A stretch of 64,000 bases of DNA from Bacteroidia bacterium (GTDB lineage Bacteria > Bacteroidota > Bacteroidia > J057 > JAIXKT01). Of the stretch, positions 46,686 to 55,733 are shown in pieces. A program made the position numbers and the translations under genes. The stretch is taken from positions 62,001 through 126,000 of the forward strand of contig JAIXKT010000021.1 of assembly GCA_026932145.1 (NCBI GenBank), in the 5' to 3' direction. The stretch's first letter is position 1; every line of letters begins with the position of its first letter. The notes beneath the pieces are model-generated. The model ran no database searches and was not told the origin of the DNA. It saw only the letters and a list, made by a program, of their open reading frames with translations.

Positions 46686-47066
46686 TTATTTAATTTCCAC
46701 TTCGGCACCAGCTTCGGCAAGTTGTGCTTTGATGCTTTCAGCTTCTTCTTTTTTGATTTTTTCTTTGATTGGCTTAGGAGCGGAATCAACCAATTCTTTA
46801 GCTTCTTTTAAGCCTAAGCCGGTGATATTTTTGACTACTTTAACAACTTCGAGTTTTTTATCCCCTACTTTGGCTAATATAGCATCGAACTCTGTTTTTT
46901 CGGGAGCTTTTTCTTCGGTAGCACCACCGGTACCACCCGCTACTACTACCGGAGCTGCTGCTGCCGGTGTAATGCCGTACTCATCTTTTAAAATTTGAGC
47001 AAGTTCGTTTACTTCTTTAACAGTCAAATTGACTAATTGTTCTGCAAATGTTTTAAGGTCTGCCAT
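46686..47066 (-). CDS. rplL: 50S ribosomal protein L7/L12
   Basis: At 126 residues it has the N-terminal dimerisation domain, the Ala/Gly/Val hinge ([11 protein letters not shown]) and a C-terminal factor-binding domain ([42 protein letters not shown]). It forms the ribosomal stalk with L10, encoded 30 bases upstream. Confidence 0.97.
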   Translation of the reverse strand: MADLKTFAEQLVNLTVKEVNELAQILKDEYGITPAAAAPVVVAGGTGGATEEKAPEKTEFDAILAKVGDKKLEVVKVVKNITGLGLKEAKELVDSAPKPIKEKIKKEEAESIKAQLAEAGAEVEIK

Positions 47067-47096
47067 TGATTTTGTGTTTAATTGTTGTTTATTTTT

Positions 47097-47621
47097 TTAT
47101 TCGGAACGTTCAGAAAGAGTTTTAAGAATACCTGCGATATTGCTTCCGCCGGATTGAAGGGCACTGATAACATTTTGTGCCGGACTTTGTAGCATAGCAA
47201 TAACTTCACCGATAAGTTCTGATTTAGATTTTAGTGTGGATAAATCTTTTATAGATTCATCTCCTAAGAAAATAGCTGAGTCAATAAATGCGCCTTTCAG
47301 GGCTGGGCTTTTTGCTTTTCCCCGAAATTTTTGAAGCATCTTAGCTGGTTCGCTGATATTTTCATCAATAAACAGCACCGCAGAAGATTGTTTTAAAGCT
47401 GGAAATACACCAGAGTAATCTATATTTTGCCGTTCTAAGGCTTTTTTAATCAGTGTATTTTTAGCAACCCGTAGTTTTAATTTAGAGTTAAAACACAAAG
47501 CGCGGAATTTGTTGATTTTGGATACAGGCAATCCAGATGTATCTAAAACATAAAAGTTTGGGTTTTGGGCAAATACTTCCGTTAGTTCAGATAAGATTGC
47601 GTTTTTTTGTTCTTTTGTCAT
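47097..47621 (-). CDS. rplJ: 50S ribosomal protein L10
   Basis: A 174-residue stalk base protein. Typical features are the N-terminal KNAILSELTEVF, NTLIKKALE and a C-terminal helix that binds L7/L12 dimers. It starts two bases after the rplA stop. In other bacteria L10-L12 represses this operon through the rplJ leader; the two-base gap here leaves no room for such a leader, so any control must lie within rplA. Confidence 0.95.
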   Translation of the reverse strand: MTKEQKNAILSELTEVFAQNPNFYVLDTSGLPVSKINKFRALCFNSKLKLRVAKNTLIKKALERQNIDYSGVFPALKQSSAVLFIDENISEPAKMLQKFRGKAKSPALKGAFIDSAIFLGDESIKDLSTLKSKSELIGEVIAMLQSPAQNVISALQSGGSNIAGILKTLSERSE

Positions 47622-47623
47622 AA

Positions 47624-48322
47624 TTAAATGCCGTGAATTGTGGATTTATCAATTTTTACACTTGGGCTCATTGTAGAAGAAACATGAACACTTCTAAGAT
47701 AAGTGCCTTTTGCGCTACTTGGCTTTAGTTTATGGATTACGGAAATTAGCTCTGTGGCATTTTCCACAAGCTGTTGCGGGGTAAAAGTTACTTTTCCGAT
47801 AGAGGTATGGATAATCCCAAAACGATCTACCTTAAAGTCAATTTTACCTGCTTTTACTTCGGTTACAGCCTTTCCCACATCTGCGGTAACTGTACCGCTT
47901 TTGGGGTTTGGCATCAGACCTCTTGGTCCTAATATCCTACCGAGACGCCCTACTTTGGCCATAACATCTGGTGAGCAAATGATGACATCTACATCTGTCC
48001 AACCCTTTTCTATTTGTTGGATATAGTCATCAAGGCCTACGTGGTCTGCACCTGCTGCTTTAGCTTCGGCTTCTTTGTCTGAGGTAGTTAGCACTAACAC
48101 TCGAACAGTTTTTCCTAAGCCGTGCGGTAGCGTTGCTACGCCACGTACCATTTGATTTGGCTGTTTAGGGTCAACTCCCAATCGAACATCAATATCCACA
48201 GAGGCATTGAATTTCGTGAAGGTAATACTTTTAATTAGCTCAATTGCTTGAGTTAATGAGTAGTTCTTCGTTGCATCTAAGGCACGTTGAGCCTTTTGCT
48301 GGTTTTTCGTTAACTTTCCCAT
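47624..48322 (-). CDS. rplA: 50S ribosomal protein L1
   Basis: At 232 residues, it shows family blocks [37 protein letters not shown] and the signature [21 protein letters not shown]. It binds 23S rRNA at the L1 stalk and, in many bacteria, its own mRNA. It lies 20 bases downstream of rplK. Confidence 0.97.
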   Translation of the reverse strand: MGKLTKNQQKAQRALDATKNYSLTQAIELIKSITFTKFNASVDIDVRLGVDPKQPNQMVRGVATLPHGLGKTVRVLVLTTSDKEAEAKAAGADHVGLDDYIQQIEKGWTDVDVIICSPDVMAKVGRLGRILGPRGLMPNPKSGTVTADVGKAVTEVKAGKIDFKVDRFGIIHTSIGKVTFTPQQLVENATELISVIHKLKPSSAKGTYLRSVHVSSTMSPSVKIDKSTIHGI

Positions 48323-48342
48323 TGCCGTTTGTCTTAATTATG

Positions 48343-48783
48343 TTAGTTCCAGGGTGCTTTTCCTTCTACTGTAATTCCCATACTTCGAGCAGTACCTGCT
48401 ACCATACGCATAGCAGACTCGAGTACAAAGCAATTTAGGTCTGGCATTTTAATTTCTGCTATTTCTTTTACTTGATCCCAACTAACTTTACCTACTTTTT
48501 TACGGTTAGGTTCGGCTGATCCTTTTTCTATTTTAGCAGCTTTCATCAGTAGTATTGTTGCAGGAGGGGTCTTGATAACAAAATCAAAACTTTTGTCTGT
48601 ATAGACAGTAATAATTACCGGTAAAATTTGTCCAGCTTTATCTTGGGTTCTTGCGTTAAATTGCTTACAGAAGTCCATGATATTAACCCCCTTAGAGCCA
48701 AGAGCCGGCCCTATCGGTGGGGATGGGTTCGCAGCACCGCCTTTTACCTGTAGTTTAATGTAGGTAGCAATTTCTTTTGCCAT
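48343..48783 (-). CDS. rplK: 50S ribosomal protein L11
   Basis: At 146 residues it has the N-terminal [39 protein letters not shown] block with the Pro-Pro of the thiostrepton-binding domain and a C-terminal rRNA-binding domain ([25 protein letters not shown]). Normal length and order after nusG. Confidence 0.97.
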   Translation of the reverse strand: MAKEIATYIKLQVKGGAANPSPPIGPALGSKGVNIMDFCKQFNARTQDKAGQILPVIITVYTDKSFDFVIKTPPATILLMKAAKIEKGSAEPNRKKVGKVSWDQVKEIAEIKMPDLNCFVLESAMRMVAGTARSMGITVEGKAPWN

Positions 48784-48801
48784 TTTATAAGTCTTATATT
48801 G

Positions 48802-49380
48802 TTAATTTATTTTTTCTACTTGAACAAAGTTAAGTTCTATTGGTTGATCTCTTCCGAAGAATTTAACCATTACTCGCAGTTTACGTTTGTCTTCTAATAC
48901 TTTTTCTACTATTCCGTCAAAGTCTTTAAAGGGTCCATCCATAACTTTTACTTGTTCTCCAACAGTATAGGGGTTTTCGGGGATTTCTTCTCGCCTAGAA
49001 AATTCTTCTACATGGCCTAGTAAAGCATCAATTTCAGATTTTCTGAGTGGTATAGGGGGATTTTGGTCGCTTCGTTTACCTCTTTTTTCGGAACCTAAGA
49101 ATCCGATTACACCGGGTATATCTTTAATCATTTGAAGTACTTCACCTTGTATATGTGCGCACATGATAATATAGCCCGGTAGATAGATACGTTCCCGAGA
49201 AATCTTTTTTCCGTTCCGAACTTCAAATACTTTTTCTATGGGTATTAGAATTTGCGGGATTTTATCCTGCCAGTTTAGACGGTCGCGCTCCAATTCGATA
49301 TGTTTTTTTACTTTTCTCTCTTGGCCGCTTACTGTTCTAATAACATACCACTGCTCACCTGCCGAAGGCTGAACTTCCAT
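48802..49380 (-). CDS. nusG: transcription termination/antitermination protein NusG
   Basis: At 192 residues it has the NGN domain (WYVIRTVSGQERKVKKHIE, YLPGYIIMCAHI, IPGVIGFLG) and a C-terminal KOW motif (GEQVKVMDGPFKDFDGIVEKV). It links RNA polymerase with Rho or the ribosome. It starts 9 bases after the secE stop. Confidence 0.97.
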   Translation of the reverse strand: MEVQPSAGEQWYVIRTVSGQERKVKKHIELERDRLNWQDKIPQILIPIEKVFEVRNGKKISRERIYLPGYIIMCAHIQGEVLQMIKDIPGVIGFLGSEKRGKRSDQNPPIPLRKSEIDALLGHVEEFSRREEIPENPYTVGEQVKVMDGPFKDFDGIVEKVLEDKRKLRVMVKFFGRDQPIELNFVQVEKIN

Positions 49381-49389
49381 GACTTTATA

Positions 49390-49581
49390 TCAAAACAAAT
49401 TGTAGATAAATCGAAGTCCTGTATTAAACACTGTGTCATACAAGGCTATTACGATAGCAACCAACAATGATGCAACCAAGACGGCAAGTGTGCTAGATTG
49501 CAACTCCTCGAAAGTTGGCCACTGTACTTTGTAGAGTAGCTCATCTGTGTAGAGTTTAAGGTAATTTTTTAACTTGTCCAT
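49390..49581 (-). CDS. secE: preprotein translocase subunit SecE
   Basis: A short, single-TM SecE of 63 residues: an amphipathic helix with KVQWPTFEEL followed by one TM segment (about 29-49). This is the usual minimal bacterial form lying between tRNA-Trp and nusG. Confidence 0.95.
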   Translation of the reverse strand: MDKLKNYLKLYTDELLYKVQWPTFEELQSSTLAVLVASLLVAIVIALYDTVFNTGLRFIYNLF

Positions 49582-49592
49582 TGGTTATATGC

Positions 49593-49668
49593 TGGCACGG
49601 GTGGTAGGAATCGAACCCACAACCAACGGTTTTGGAGACCGCTACTCTACCTATTGAGCTACACCCGT
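49593..49668 (-). tRNA. tRNA-Trp (CCA)
   Basis: 76-nt cloverleaf on the minus strand: 7-bp acceptor stem ACGGGTG/CACCCGT, anticodon loop CTCCAAA giving CCA, and encoded 3' CCA. It sits between tuf and secE. Confidence 0.95.
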
Positions 49669-49678
49669 TTTTTATGTG

Positions 49679-50866
49679 TTAAACAAGAATTTCAGTTACT
49701 TGTCCTGCGCCGATTGTCCGCCCACCTTCACGAATAGCAAAACGTAAGCCGGGTTCCATCGCTATAGGATAAATAAGTTCTACAAAAATAGTTACGTTAT
49801 CACCAGGCATAACTACTTCTACGTTTTCTGGCAATGTGATTGTACCAGTAACGTCCGTTGTACGGAAATAGAATTGTGGACGATAGTTTGTTTTAAACGT
49901 TGTATGACGGCCACCTTCTTCTTTCTTTAAGACGTAGATTTCAGCTTTGAATTTTTGATGTGGCTTAACGGAGTTTGGTGCACAAATAACCATACCGCGT
50001 GTGATTTCATCTTTATCAACACCACGAAGTAGCAGCCCTACGTTATCACCAGCTTCACCGCGATTCAATGTTTTACGGAACATTTCAACACCTGTAACAA
50101 CAGATTTTAGGTTTTCGGCATTTAATCCGATAATATCTACTCCATCACCAGAGTTAATTACGCCACGCTCAATACGGCCGGTTGCTACTGTGCCACGACC
50201 GGTAATAGACAACACGTCTTCAACCGGCATTAAAAATGGCTTATCAATAGTACGTACTGGAATTGGGATGTAGGTATCTACAGCCTCCATCAATTCAAGG
50301 ATTGTTTTCTCCCATTGTGTTTCGCCATTTAAAGCACCTAATGCTGAACCGCGAATGATAGGGGTATTGTCTCCGTCAAAATCATAAAAACTTAATAGTT
50401 CCCGAACTTCCATTTCTACAAGGTCTATTAGTTCTGGGTCATCAACCATATCCACTTTATTTAGGAATACTACTATTCTGGGTACTCCAACCTGACGAGC
50501 TAATAGGATGTGTTCGCGGGTTTGTGGCATCGGGCCGTCTGTAGAGGCTACTACGAGTATTGCACCATCCATTTGGGCAGCACCGGTAACCATATTCTTA
50601 ACATAGTCAGCGTGTCCAGGGCAGTCCACGTGAGCATAGTGACGGTTAGCAGTAGAATATTCTACGTGCGATGTGTTGATAGTGATACCACGTTCGCGCT
50701 CTTCTGGAGCGTTATCTATAGATGCGAAATCGCGAAATGCTGTTAAACCTTCTTTGGCTAATACTTTGGTAATAGCTGCAGTTAAGGTCGTTTTTCCGTG
50801 GTCAACGTGACCGATCGTACCAATGTTTACGTGAGGTTTGGAACGATCAAATACTTCTTTTGCCAT
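49679..50866 (-). CDS. tuf: elongation factor Tu
   Basis: A 395-residue GTPase delivering aminoacyl-tRNA. Walker [17 protein letters not shown] (G3) and NKVDM (G4) are intact, and the effector-region sequence ERERGIT is present. The start at 50866 ([14 protein letters not shown]) is the family norm; the frame runs 26 codons upstream but would cover part of tRNA-Thr and is rejected. It is embedded between tRNA-Thr(GGT) and tRNA-Trp. Confidence 0.98.
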   Translation of the reverse strand: MAKEVFDRSKPHVNIGTIGHVDHGKTTLTAAITKVLAKEGLTAFRDFASIDNAPEERERGITINTSHVEYSTANRHYAHVDCPGHADYVKNMVTGAAQMDGAILVVASTDGPMPQTREHILLARQVGVPRIVVFLNKVDMVDDPELIDLVEMEVRELLSFYDFDGDNTPIIRGSALGALNGETQWEKTILELMEAVDTYIPIPVRTIDKPFLMPVEDVLSITGRGTVATGRIERGVINSGDGVDIIGLNAENLKSVVTGVEMFRKTLNRGEAGDNVGLLLRGVDKDEITRGMVICAPNSVKPHQKFKAEIYVLKKEEGGRHTTFKTNYRPQFYFRTTDVTGTITLPENVEVVMPGDNVTIFVELIYPIAMEPGLRFAIREGGRTIGAGQVTEILV

Positions 50867-50902
50867 AATAATGTATGTGCTTTGTAGTGCAATTTTAGGT
50901 TG

Positions 50903-50975
50903 AGCCAATGACCAGAATCGAACTGGTGACCTCATCCCTACCAAGGATGTGCTCTACCTACTGAGCTACATTGGC
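50903..50975 (-). tRNA. tRNA-Thr (GGT)
   Basis: 73 nt on the minus strand; acceptor GCCAATG/CATTGGC, anticodon loop TTGGTAG giving GGT; CCA is not encoded. It lies 36 bases upstream of tuf. Confidence 0.94.
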
Positions 50976-50985
50976 TTATAGATAG

Positions 50986-51058
50986 AGCGGGAGACGAGGC
51001 TCGAACCCGCGACCCTCAGCTTGGAAGGCTGATGCTCTACCAACTGAGCTACTCCCGC
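50986..51058 (-). tRNA. tRNA-Gly (TCC)
   Basis: 73 nt; acceptor GCGGGAG/CTCCCGC, anticodon loop CTTCCAA giving TCC; CCA not encoded. Confidence 0.95.
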
Positions 51059-51063
51059 TTATC

Positions 51064-51148
51064 TGGTGGGGGAAGGTGGATTCGAACCACCGAAGACATA
51101 GTCAACAGATTTACAGTCTGTCCCAGTTGGCCGCTTTGGTATTCCCCC
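51064..51148 (-). tRNA. tRNA-Tyr (GTA)
   Basis: 85 nt with a long variable arm; acceptor begins GGGGGAA, anticodon loop CTGTAAA giving GTA; CCA is encoded at the 3' end. Confidence 0.94.
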
Positions 51149-51177
51149 AAATTTCTTTTCTCTTTTAAGACCTATCG

Positions 51178-51250
51178 AGCCTCCTGACGGACTTGAACCG
51201 CCGACCTACTGATTACAAATCAGTAGCTCTACCAACTGAGCTAAGGAGGC
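51178..51250 (-). tRNA. tRNA-Thr (TGT)
   Basis: 73 nt; acceptor GCCTCCT/AGGAGGC, anticodon loop TTTGTAA giving TGT; CCA not encoded. It is the first gene of the tRNA-tuf-rpo operon. Confidence 0.95.
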
Positions 51251-51265
51251 TTTTAAATCGAGTTG

Positions 51266-51296
51266 CAAAGTTCTGACTTTTGGTAATACAATCCAA
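51266..51296 (-). promoter_or_regulatory. candidate promoter of the tRNA-tuf operon
   Basis: On the minus strand TTGG (51296-51293), a 19-base gap, then GAACTTTG (51273-51266), ending 15 bases before tRNA-Thr(TGT). Spacing is ideal but the -7 box has GA in place of TA. Confidence 0.45.
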
Positions 51297-51384
51297 TTAT
51301 TTTATAGATTAATTTTAAAAAAATATTACAATATACTGATTATTAGTGATAAAAAATCTATTTTATGCTTTCAAGAATACTTTT

Positions 51385-51392
51385 TACCTTTG
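51385..51392 (+). promoter_or_regulatory. candidate -7 element for the DUF3098-GTPase operon
   Basis: TACCTTTG fits TAnnTTTG, 43 bases before the ATG at 51436, divergent from the tRNA-tuf operon promoter. Confidence 0.45.
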
Positions 51393-51435
51393 CAAATTAT
51401 ATTCTGGCATAAGATTATTCTAAATTTTAGCATAC

Positions 51436-51684
51436 ATGAAAAAAAATTCAGCACAATTAAAAGATACTTCTAAGGACACTTTGTACGAACTTCCTTTAAC
51501 AAAAACCAATTATCTCTTGATACTTGGCGGGATTGCTGTTATTGTACTTGGGTTATTTATTTTGTCAATAGATGACTTTGTTGATGCGCAGCATTTTTCT
51601 ACTTCATTATACGTTGCGCCCTTGGTTATTATGGCGGGATTCGTGGCGATTATCTTTGCAATTATGTTTCGCCCTAAGGCGTAA
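51436..51684 (+). CDS. DUF3098 family small inner-membrane protein
   Basis: At 82 residues with two hydrophobic segments (about 27-45 and 57-77) joined by a short acidic loop and a polar N-terminus, it matches the Bacteroidota DUF3098 pattern. Members are often near ftsX in other genomes; here it is next to a zinc-ribbon GTPase instead, 19 bases upstream of it. Function unknown. Confidence 0.8.
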   Translation: MKKNSAQLKDTSKDTLYELPLTKTNYLLILGGIAVIVLGLFILSIDDFVDAQHFSTSLYVAPLVIMAGFVAIIFAIMFRPKA

Positions 51685-51703
51685 ATAACTTCCTTTAAAT
51701 GAA

Positions 51704-52708
51704 ATGAGTCTTCGATGCCCTTATTGCCTAACAGACTTAGGTGTATCTGCTGTGAATAGCTCAGGAAGTTATCAATGTAGTAATTGTCAATCAATAATCC
51801 CCAGAACCTACATAGAGCATCGAGATACACCCAAATCTATGGTTGGGGTAGTAGGTTTTTCTGGACATGGTAAAACCTTGTATCTCACATCATTGTTTTC
51901 TACATTATCTAAATTCTCTCAGTATTGGCCTAGCTTTTATTATAGAAGTTTAGATGACTACACCCACAAGATTTTATATGAGCAAGTACCTTTGTTTGAA
52001 GAGGGAAAACTTCCGGAAAGTACACCAGTAAACTTTCCTAATCCGGCATTAATTCATTATCACGAAATTCCCAGCTTTAGAAACTGTTATATTGGTTTTT
52101 ATGATACTGCCGGGGAGGTCTTTACGGATGCATCTCAGATATACAGAACCGGTTATTTTGTTGCCCATTCTGACACTATATTGTTTATTATTAGCTTATT
52201 AGATTGTAATCAAAACCGCTTAGACGAAGAGATGACAGGGTTATTGGATACTTATATTCGCGCTGTGGCTGATAATCTATCGGTTGATTTAAAAACGAGG
52301 CAGCGCATTGTTGTTATCTTCACCAAAGCTGATTTACTTAATGGGGTGATACCCGCAGAACTTTCCAATTCTCTTAAACTTGGTCTAAATAGCTGGTACT
52401 TAAATAGTTTATCTGAACGTGTTTTAGAACTAATGGATTTAAGCAATGCCATTGAAGAATGGTTATTACAAGAAAAGCAGTGTAATCGTTTTGTGAATAT
52501 GCTTCGCGACCAGTTTTTGGAAGTTCGATTTACCTTAGTAGCTTCTATTACAGAGAAAAATGAACAAGGAATTTTTGATTCTTACCGGGTGTTAGACCCT
52601 TTTCTGTGGCTATGTAGCTTTACGAAAAATGATTTTTCTTTCAATAGCCAAAATACGGATAACCAGAAAAAATCTTGGTGGCAGCGTATCAAAGAAATTT
52701 GGCAGTAA
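51704..52708 (+). CDS. zinc-ribbon P-loop GTPase of unknown function
   Basis: Residues 1-35 form a zinc ribbon with CPYC (5, 8) and CSNC (25, 28). A Ras-like P-loop domain follows: G1 GFSGHGKT (51-58), G3 DTAGE (134-138), G4 TKAD (207-210). No TM segment is seen. The C-terminus ends in a basic/aromatic stretch (WWQRIKEIW), perhaps amphipathic. The protein resembles TRAFAC-type GTPases with an N-terminal Zn ribbon, some of which occur in bacterial conflict or membrane-remodelling operons; that link is inference. The stop lies four bases from the convergent RqcH stop. Confidence 0.75.
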   Translation: MSLRCPYCLTDLGVSAVNSSGSYQCSNCQSIIPRTYIEHRDTPKSMVGVVGFSGHGKTLYLTSLFSTLSKFSQYWPSFYYRSLDDYTHKILYEQVPLFEEGKLPESTPVNFPNPALIHYHEIPSFRNCYIGFYDTAGEVFTDASQIYRTGYFVAHSDTILFIISLLDCNQNRLDEEMTGLLDTYIRAVADNLSVDLKTRQRIVVIFTKADLLNGVIPAELSNSLKLGLNSWYLNSLSERVLELMDLSNAIEEWLLQEKQCNRFVNMLRDQFLEVRFTLVASITEKNEQGIFDSYRVLDPFLWLCSFTKNDFSFNSQNTDNQKKSWWQRIKEIWQ

Positions 52709-52712
52709 TGAT

Positions 52713-54242
52713 TTATAGCATTTCTTTTTCGGGGCGTAACGGAGGTACTAAAATAACTTCTTCTCTATCTAAGGTTACTTGTCCGGGAAGATGCCGTTTG
52801 TGTTTTCGGACGTATTTTTTGGGCGTAAAAGACACCGAAACTAAGGTTGCATTTTTAGCTTTGGAAAAATAGGCCGCTAAACCTGCTGCGTATTCTATTA
52901 CAAAATCCGGAAATTGACTGCCAGATTTTTTCTTAATGATTGTATGTGAGCCGCTTACATCGCGGGCGTGTAGCCATAAGTCATCTTTACGGGCATATTG
53001 AACAGTCATTTTATCGTTTGCAGCTGCGTTTTTACCCACCCAAATCGTATAGCCGGCATATTCATATTTTCGATAGGGTAGAATTTCTGTGTCTTCAACC
53101 TGTTTTTTTTCCCGAAACAGGTTCTGAAAACGCTCTCGATAATCCTTGAGTAAGGATAAAGTTGTACAACTGTTTAACTCGCTCAACGCAGCATCTACTT
53201 CGCATAAACGACCAAAATATTTATCTATTTGCTGGTTAATGTACTCTAACTGAATACGTTGTCGTTTATTTTTTTGGAAATAGCGTTGCGCATTTGCAAC
53301 AGCAGCTAATTCCGGTTTAAGGGAAATTTCCACCTCCTGTGTGTGCTCAAAGTTCCAAACACACAAAGACTTCTGCTTAGGCTGAATCCCCGGTAAGTGT
53401 GCCAAAATTAAGTTTCCAAATAATTCATAAGAGCAATCACTCATCAGTTGTTCCTGATTTTCAGAATCTTGTATTTTATGTTCAAGCCACTTTTTTTCAC
53501 CAATTAAAGTCGAATTTGTTTGGGTAAATAGTGTTGAAAAACGCCTTAGCCGATAGTTTTCCCGAACAAAAGCTATAAGCCCGGTCTGAAAGTCTGTAAA
53601 CTCCCGTATTTCCCCTGAAACCGAAGTTGGTTTCACAAGCCAAAACTGAATACCGCCGGATTGCTTTACTAAACATACAGAACCATTTAAACAACTGTTT
53701 ATCAGGTAATTATTAACTTCTTCCGGTAACTTTCCCTGAGAAATAAGGAAAGTGGCTTCTTGTTTAAGTTGTTTATCATAAATCACAGTAGGAGAGGGGC
53801 GGCTATCCGGTAATTGTGATTCCCAGTCAGACGATAGCTTTTTCCTAAAACAATCTATAACTTGGCCGGCTTCAAACAATAGTATATTTGAACGGTTTCC
53901 GTACATTTTTATTTGCAAAACAACTTGATTACCAAACAAAAACAAGATACATCTATCGTTATTGGGTACGATTACTTCTTGTATCGGTTGCTGCAAAATA
54001 TCTTCAAATAAGGTTATTGAATTCTGGTGGGCTCTTTTTAAGCCCTTTTCAGGTACAATATATTGAAATTCAGGTGAGCAGCTAATTCGCCAATAAAAAG
54101 CGATATTGGCTATGTTAAATTCTAAAACGAGTTCGTCTTTATTTTGTGAGTAGCAATCACTTAGGGTTATTTTTTCGGATGCAATATTTTTCTGCAATTC
54201 ATCGCAGAGCCGTTTTAAGCAAAAGTAGGATATATGCTGCAT
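52713..54242 (-). CDS. NFACT-family Rqc2/RqcH-like ribosome quality-control protein
   Basis: The N-terminal NFACT-N domain contains NNDRCILF with Asp96-Arg97, the DR motif that in RqcH recruits alanyl-tRNA to stalled 50S subunits. A coiled-coil middle (about 300-375) leads to the NFACT-R domain (YTIWVGKNAAANDKMTVQYARKDDLWLHARDVSGSHTII), ending near residue 509. By homology it tags stalled nascent chains with alanine. Its start overlaps the upstream amidohydrolase gene by 28 bases, so it is the last gene of a tight minus-strand operon. Confidence 0.9.
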   Translation of the reverse strand: MQHISYFCLKRLCDELQKNIASEKITLSDCYSQNKDELVLEFNIANIAFYWRISCSPEFQYIVPEKGLKRAHQNSITLFEDILQQPIQEVIVPNNDRCILFLFGNQVVLQIKMYGNRSNILLFEAGQVIDCFRKKLSSDWESQLPDSRPSPTVIYDKQLKQEATFLISQGKLPEEVNNYLINSCLNGSVCLVKQSGGIQFWLVKPTSVSGEIREFTDFQTGLIAFVRENYRLRRFSTLFTQTNSTLIGEKKWLEHKIQDSENQEQLMSDCSYELFGNLILAHLPGIQPKQKSLCVWNFEHTQEVEISLKPELAAVANAQRYFQKNKRQRIQLEYINQQIDKYFGRLCEVDAALSELNSCTTLSLLKDYRERFQNLFREKKQVEDTEILPYRKYEYAGYTIWVGKNAAANDKMTVQYARKDDLWLHARDVSGSHTIIKKKSGSQFPDFVIEYAAGLAAYFSKAKNATLVSVSFTPKKYVRKHKRHLPGQVTLDREEVILVPPLRPEKEML

Positions 54243-55393
54243 CGGCTGGCAATTGGTTGAACGCTTGTTTCGGAAAGTAATCTTGGTGTATCTGCCTGAA
54301 TAGGAAATAGTTGGTTAATTCCTGGAGATTTTCCTATTTCAATATTTCCTATTTCGTTTTCCCAACCAAGTGCTTTGGCGGGATTCAAAGTGAGTATATT
54401 TAAGATGTCTTTCATCTCAAAGAACGAAGATTCCATCAAGATTTTAGCATCAGCAAGTAAGTCAAGTGAGGTTGTGCCCGCTAAACTATCAGTACCTAAA
54501 CAAAGTCTTGTTTTTACGTTTAGAAAATTAGAAAAATCAGGTAACCTATTGTTGATAAATAAATTAGCACGTGGGCAAAGACAAAAATAACTTTTGGGAA
54601 ATAGTTGTATTAAAGCCTCAATTTGCTTATTGGTTAGCCATACATTATGAACCCACAGAATAGCAGCATTTTGGGGCATTCCGGCAGAGATATGTTGAAT
54701 AGGATTTTGACGGTAAAATTCGGCGGCTATGGGGATTCCCCAACGGGAAAATAAATCCCACAATGCACCTTTTTGCTGGTCATACAACTGCATTTCTTCC
54801 TCAGACTCAAATAGATGAACGGAGTAAACTTTTTCCAATCGTTCTTGGGTATAAGCTAATAACTTAGTAGCAACCGAGTAAGGCGCATGAGGCGTAACGC
54901 TGGCTGTCGAAAATTGAGTAGTTAGGAAATTTATTGTATCTATTTGATTCTGAGCGGACTTATCTGTTAATCCAAAGACTTCTAAGAAATTATGAAACTG
55001 TATTTCAGGGAATAATGATTTTGTAGAAATAGTATCTGCGGAATTACATATATCAGCGACTCCCACGACTCCCCTTTTTTTTAACTGCTGAATAGCAGCT
55101 ATTTGGGATTTATTTTTTTGCTCAGTTGTGGCGATGTTTCGTTTTTGTTGCAATGTTTCAACAAAGCCAGCCATTCCGGTATGCATCGGAATCTGCTCAT
55201 GTAAGTGGCTGAGTTCTAAATGACAATGTGCATTAATAAAACCCGGAGTAATTAGACCTTCTACAATTCTATCATCGGATTGTGGCTCTTGGTTCAGCTC
55301 AATATGAGTAATAACAGCTTGTTCATCAAGCGAAATACGAACCGAAGGCTGAAACGTACCGGAAATCCACGCTAACTCACACCAGATTGTCAT
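54215..55393 (-). CDS. amidohydrolase-superfamily deaminase-like protein
   Basis: The 392-residue protein has the metal-dependent hydrolase layout: INAHCHLELSHL (metal His pair), VTPHAPYS, VHLFESEEE, WVHNVWL and CLGTDSLAGTTSLDLLADA (metal Asp). The FEFxEV-like LEVFGL and the HxE segments fit aminodeoxyfutalosine or S-adenosylhomocysteine deaminase relatives, but no menaquinone genes lie beside it, so substrate is uncertain. It overlaps the AhpD-like gene by 17 bases upstream and the RqcH gene by 28 bases downstream. Confidence 0.83.
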   Translation of the reverse strand: MTIWCELAWISGTFQPSVRISLDEQAVITHIELNQEPQSDDRIVEGLITPGFINAHCHLELSHLHEQIPMHTGMAGFVETLQQKRNIATTEQKNKSQIAAIQQLKKRGVVGVADICNSADTISTKSLFPEIQFHNFLEVFGLTDKSAQNQIDTINFLTTQFSTASVTPHAPYSVATKLLAYTQERLEKVYSVHLFESEEEMQLYDQQKGALWDLFSRWGIPIAAEFYRQNPIQHISAGMPQNAAILWVHNVWLTNKQIEALIQLFPKSYFCLCPRANLFINNRLPDFSNFLNVKTRLCLGTDSLAGTTSLDLLADAKILMESSFFEMKDILNILTLNPAKALGWENEIGNIEIGKSPGINQLFPIQADTPRLLSETSVQPIASRCSIYPTFA

Positions 55394-55727
55394 GCGGGAG
55401 GCAATTATCTAAGTATTCATAGGCGCGGCGCAAATGAGGTATCACAATAGAACCGCCTACTAATAAACCTATTTCAAAAGTTTCTGTAATCTCGGCTGGG
55501 CTTGCCTGAGCGCGTAAACTTTCTTCTATATGATAACGCACACAATCATCGCAACGCAATACTAATGAAGCAACTAAACCTAATAATTCTTTGGTTTTTT
55601 GATCTAAATGCTTAGCTTCATACGTCTGTGCGTCTAAGTGAAAAAAACGTTTTAAAACCAAAGAATCTTCGGATAAAATTCGTTCATTCATTTTTTTTCG
55701 GTAAGCTGAAAACTCGGTTGGGTTCAT
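55377..55727 (-). CDS. carboxymuconolactone decarboxylase (AhpD-like) family protein
   Basis: At 116 residues it is an all-helical small protein with the CDDCVRYHI motif (Cys-x-x-Cys then His), the redox site of AhpD-like proteins. It probably acts as an alkylhydroperoxidase-type antioxidant or a related oxidoreductase. It starts six bases after the DHH phosphoesterase stop and overlaps the amidohydrolase start. Confidence 0.85.
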   Translation of the reverse strand: MNPTEFSAYRKKMNERILSEDSLVLKRFFHLDAQTYEAKHLDQKTKELLGLVASLVLRCDDCVRYHIEESLRAQASPAEITETFEIGLLVGGSIVIPHLRRAYEYLDNCLPHDNLV

Positions 55728-55733
55728 ATTGTA

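Noticed and set aside
50866-50944. N-terminal extension of EF-Tu
   Set aside because: It would overlap tRNA-Thr(GGT), and the family always begins at the MAKE position.
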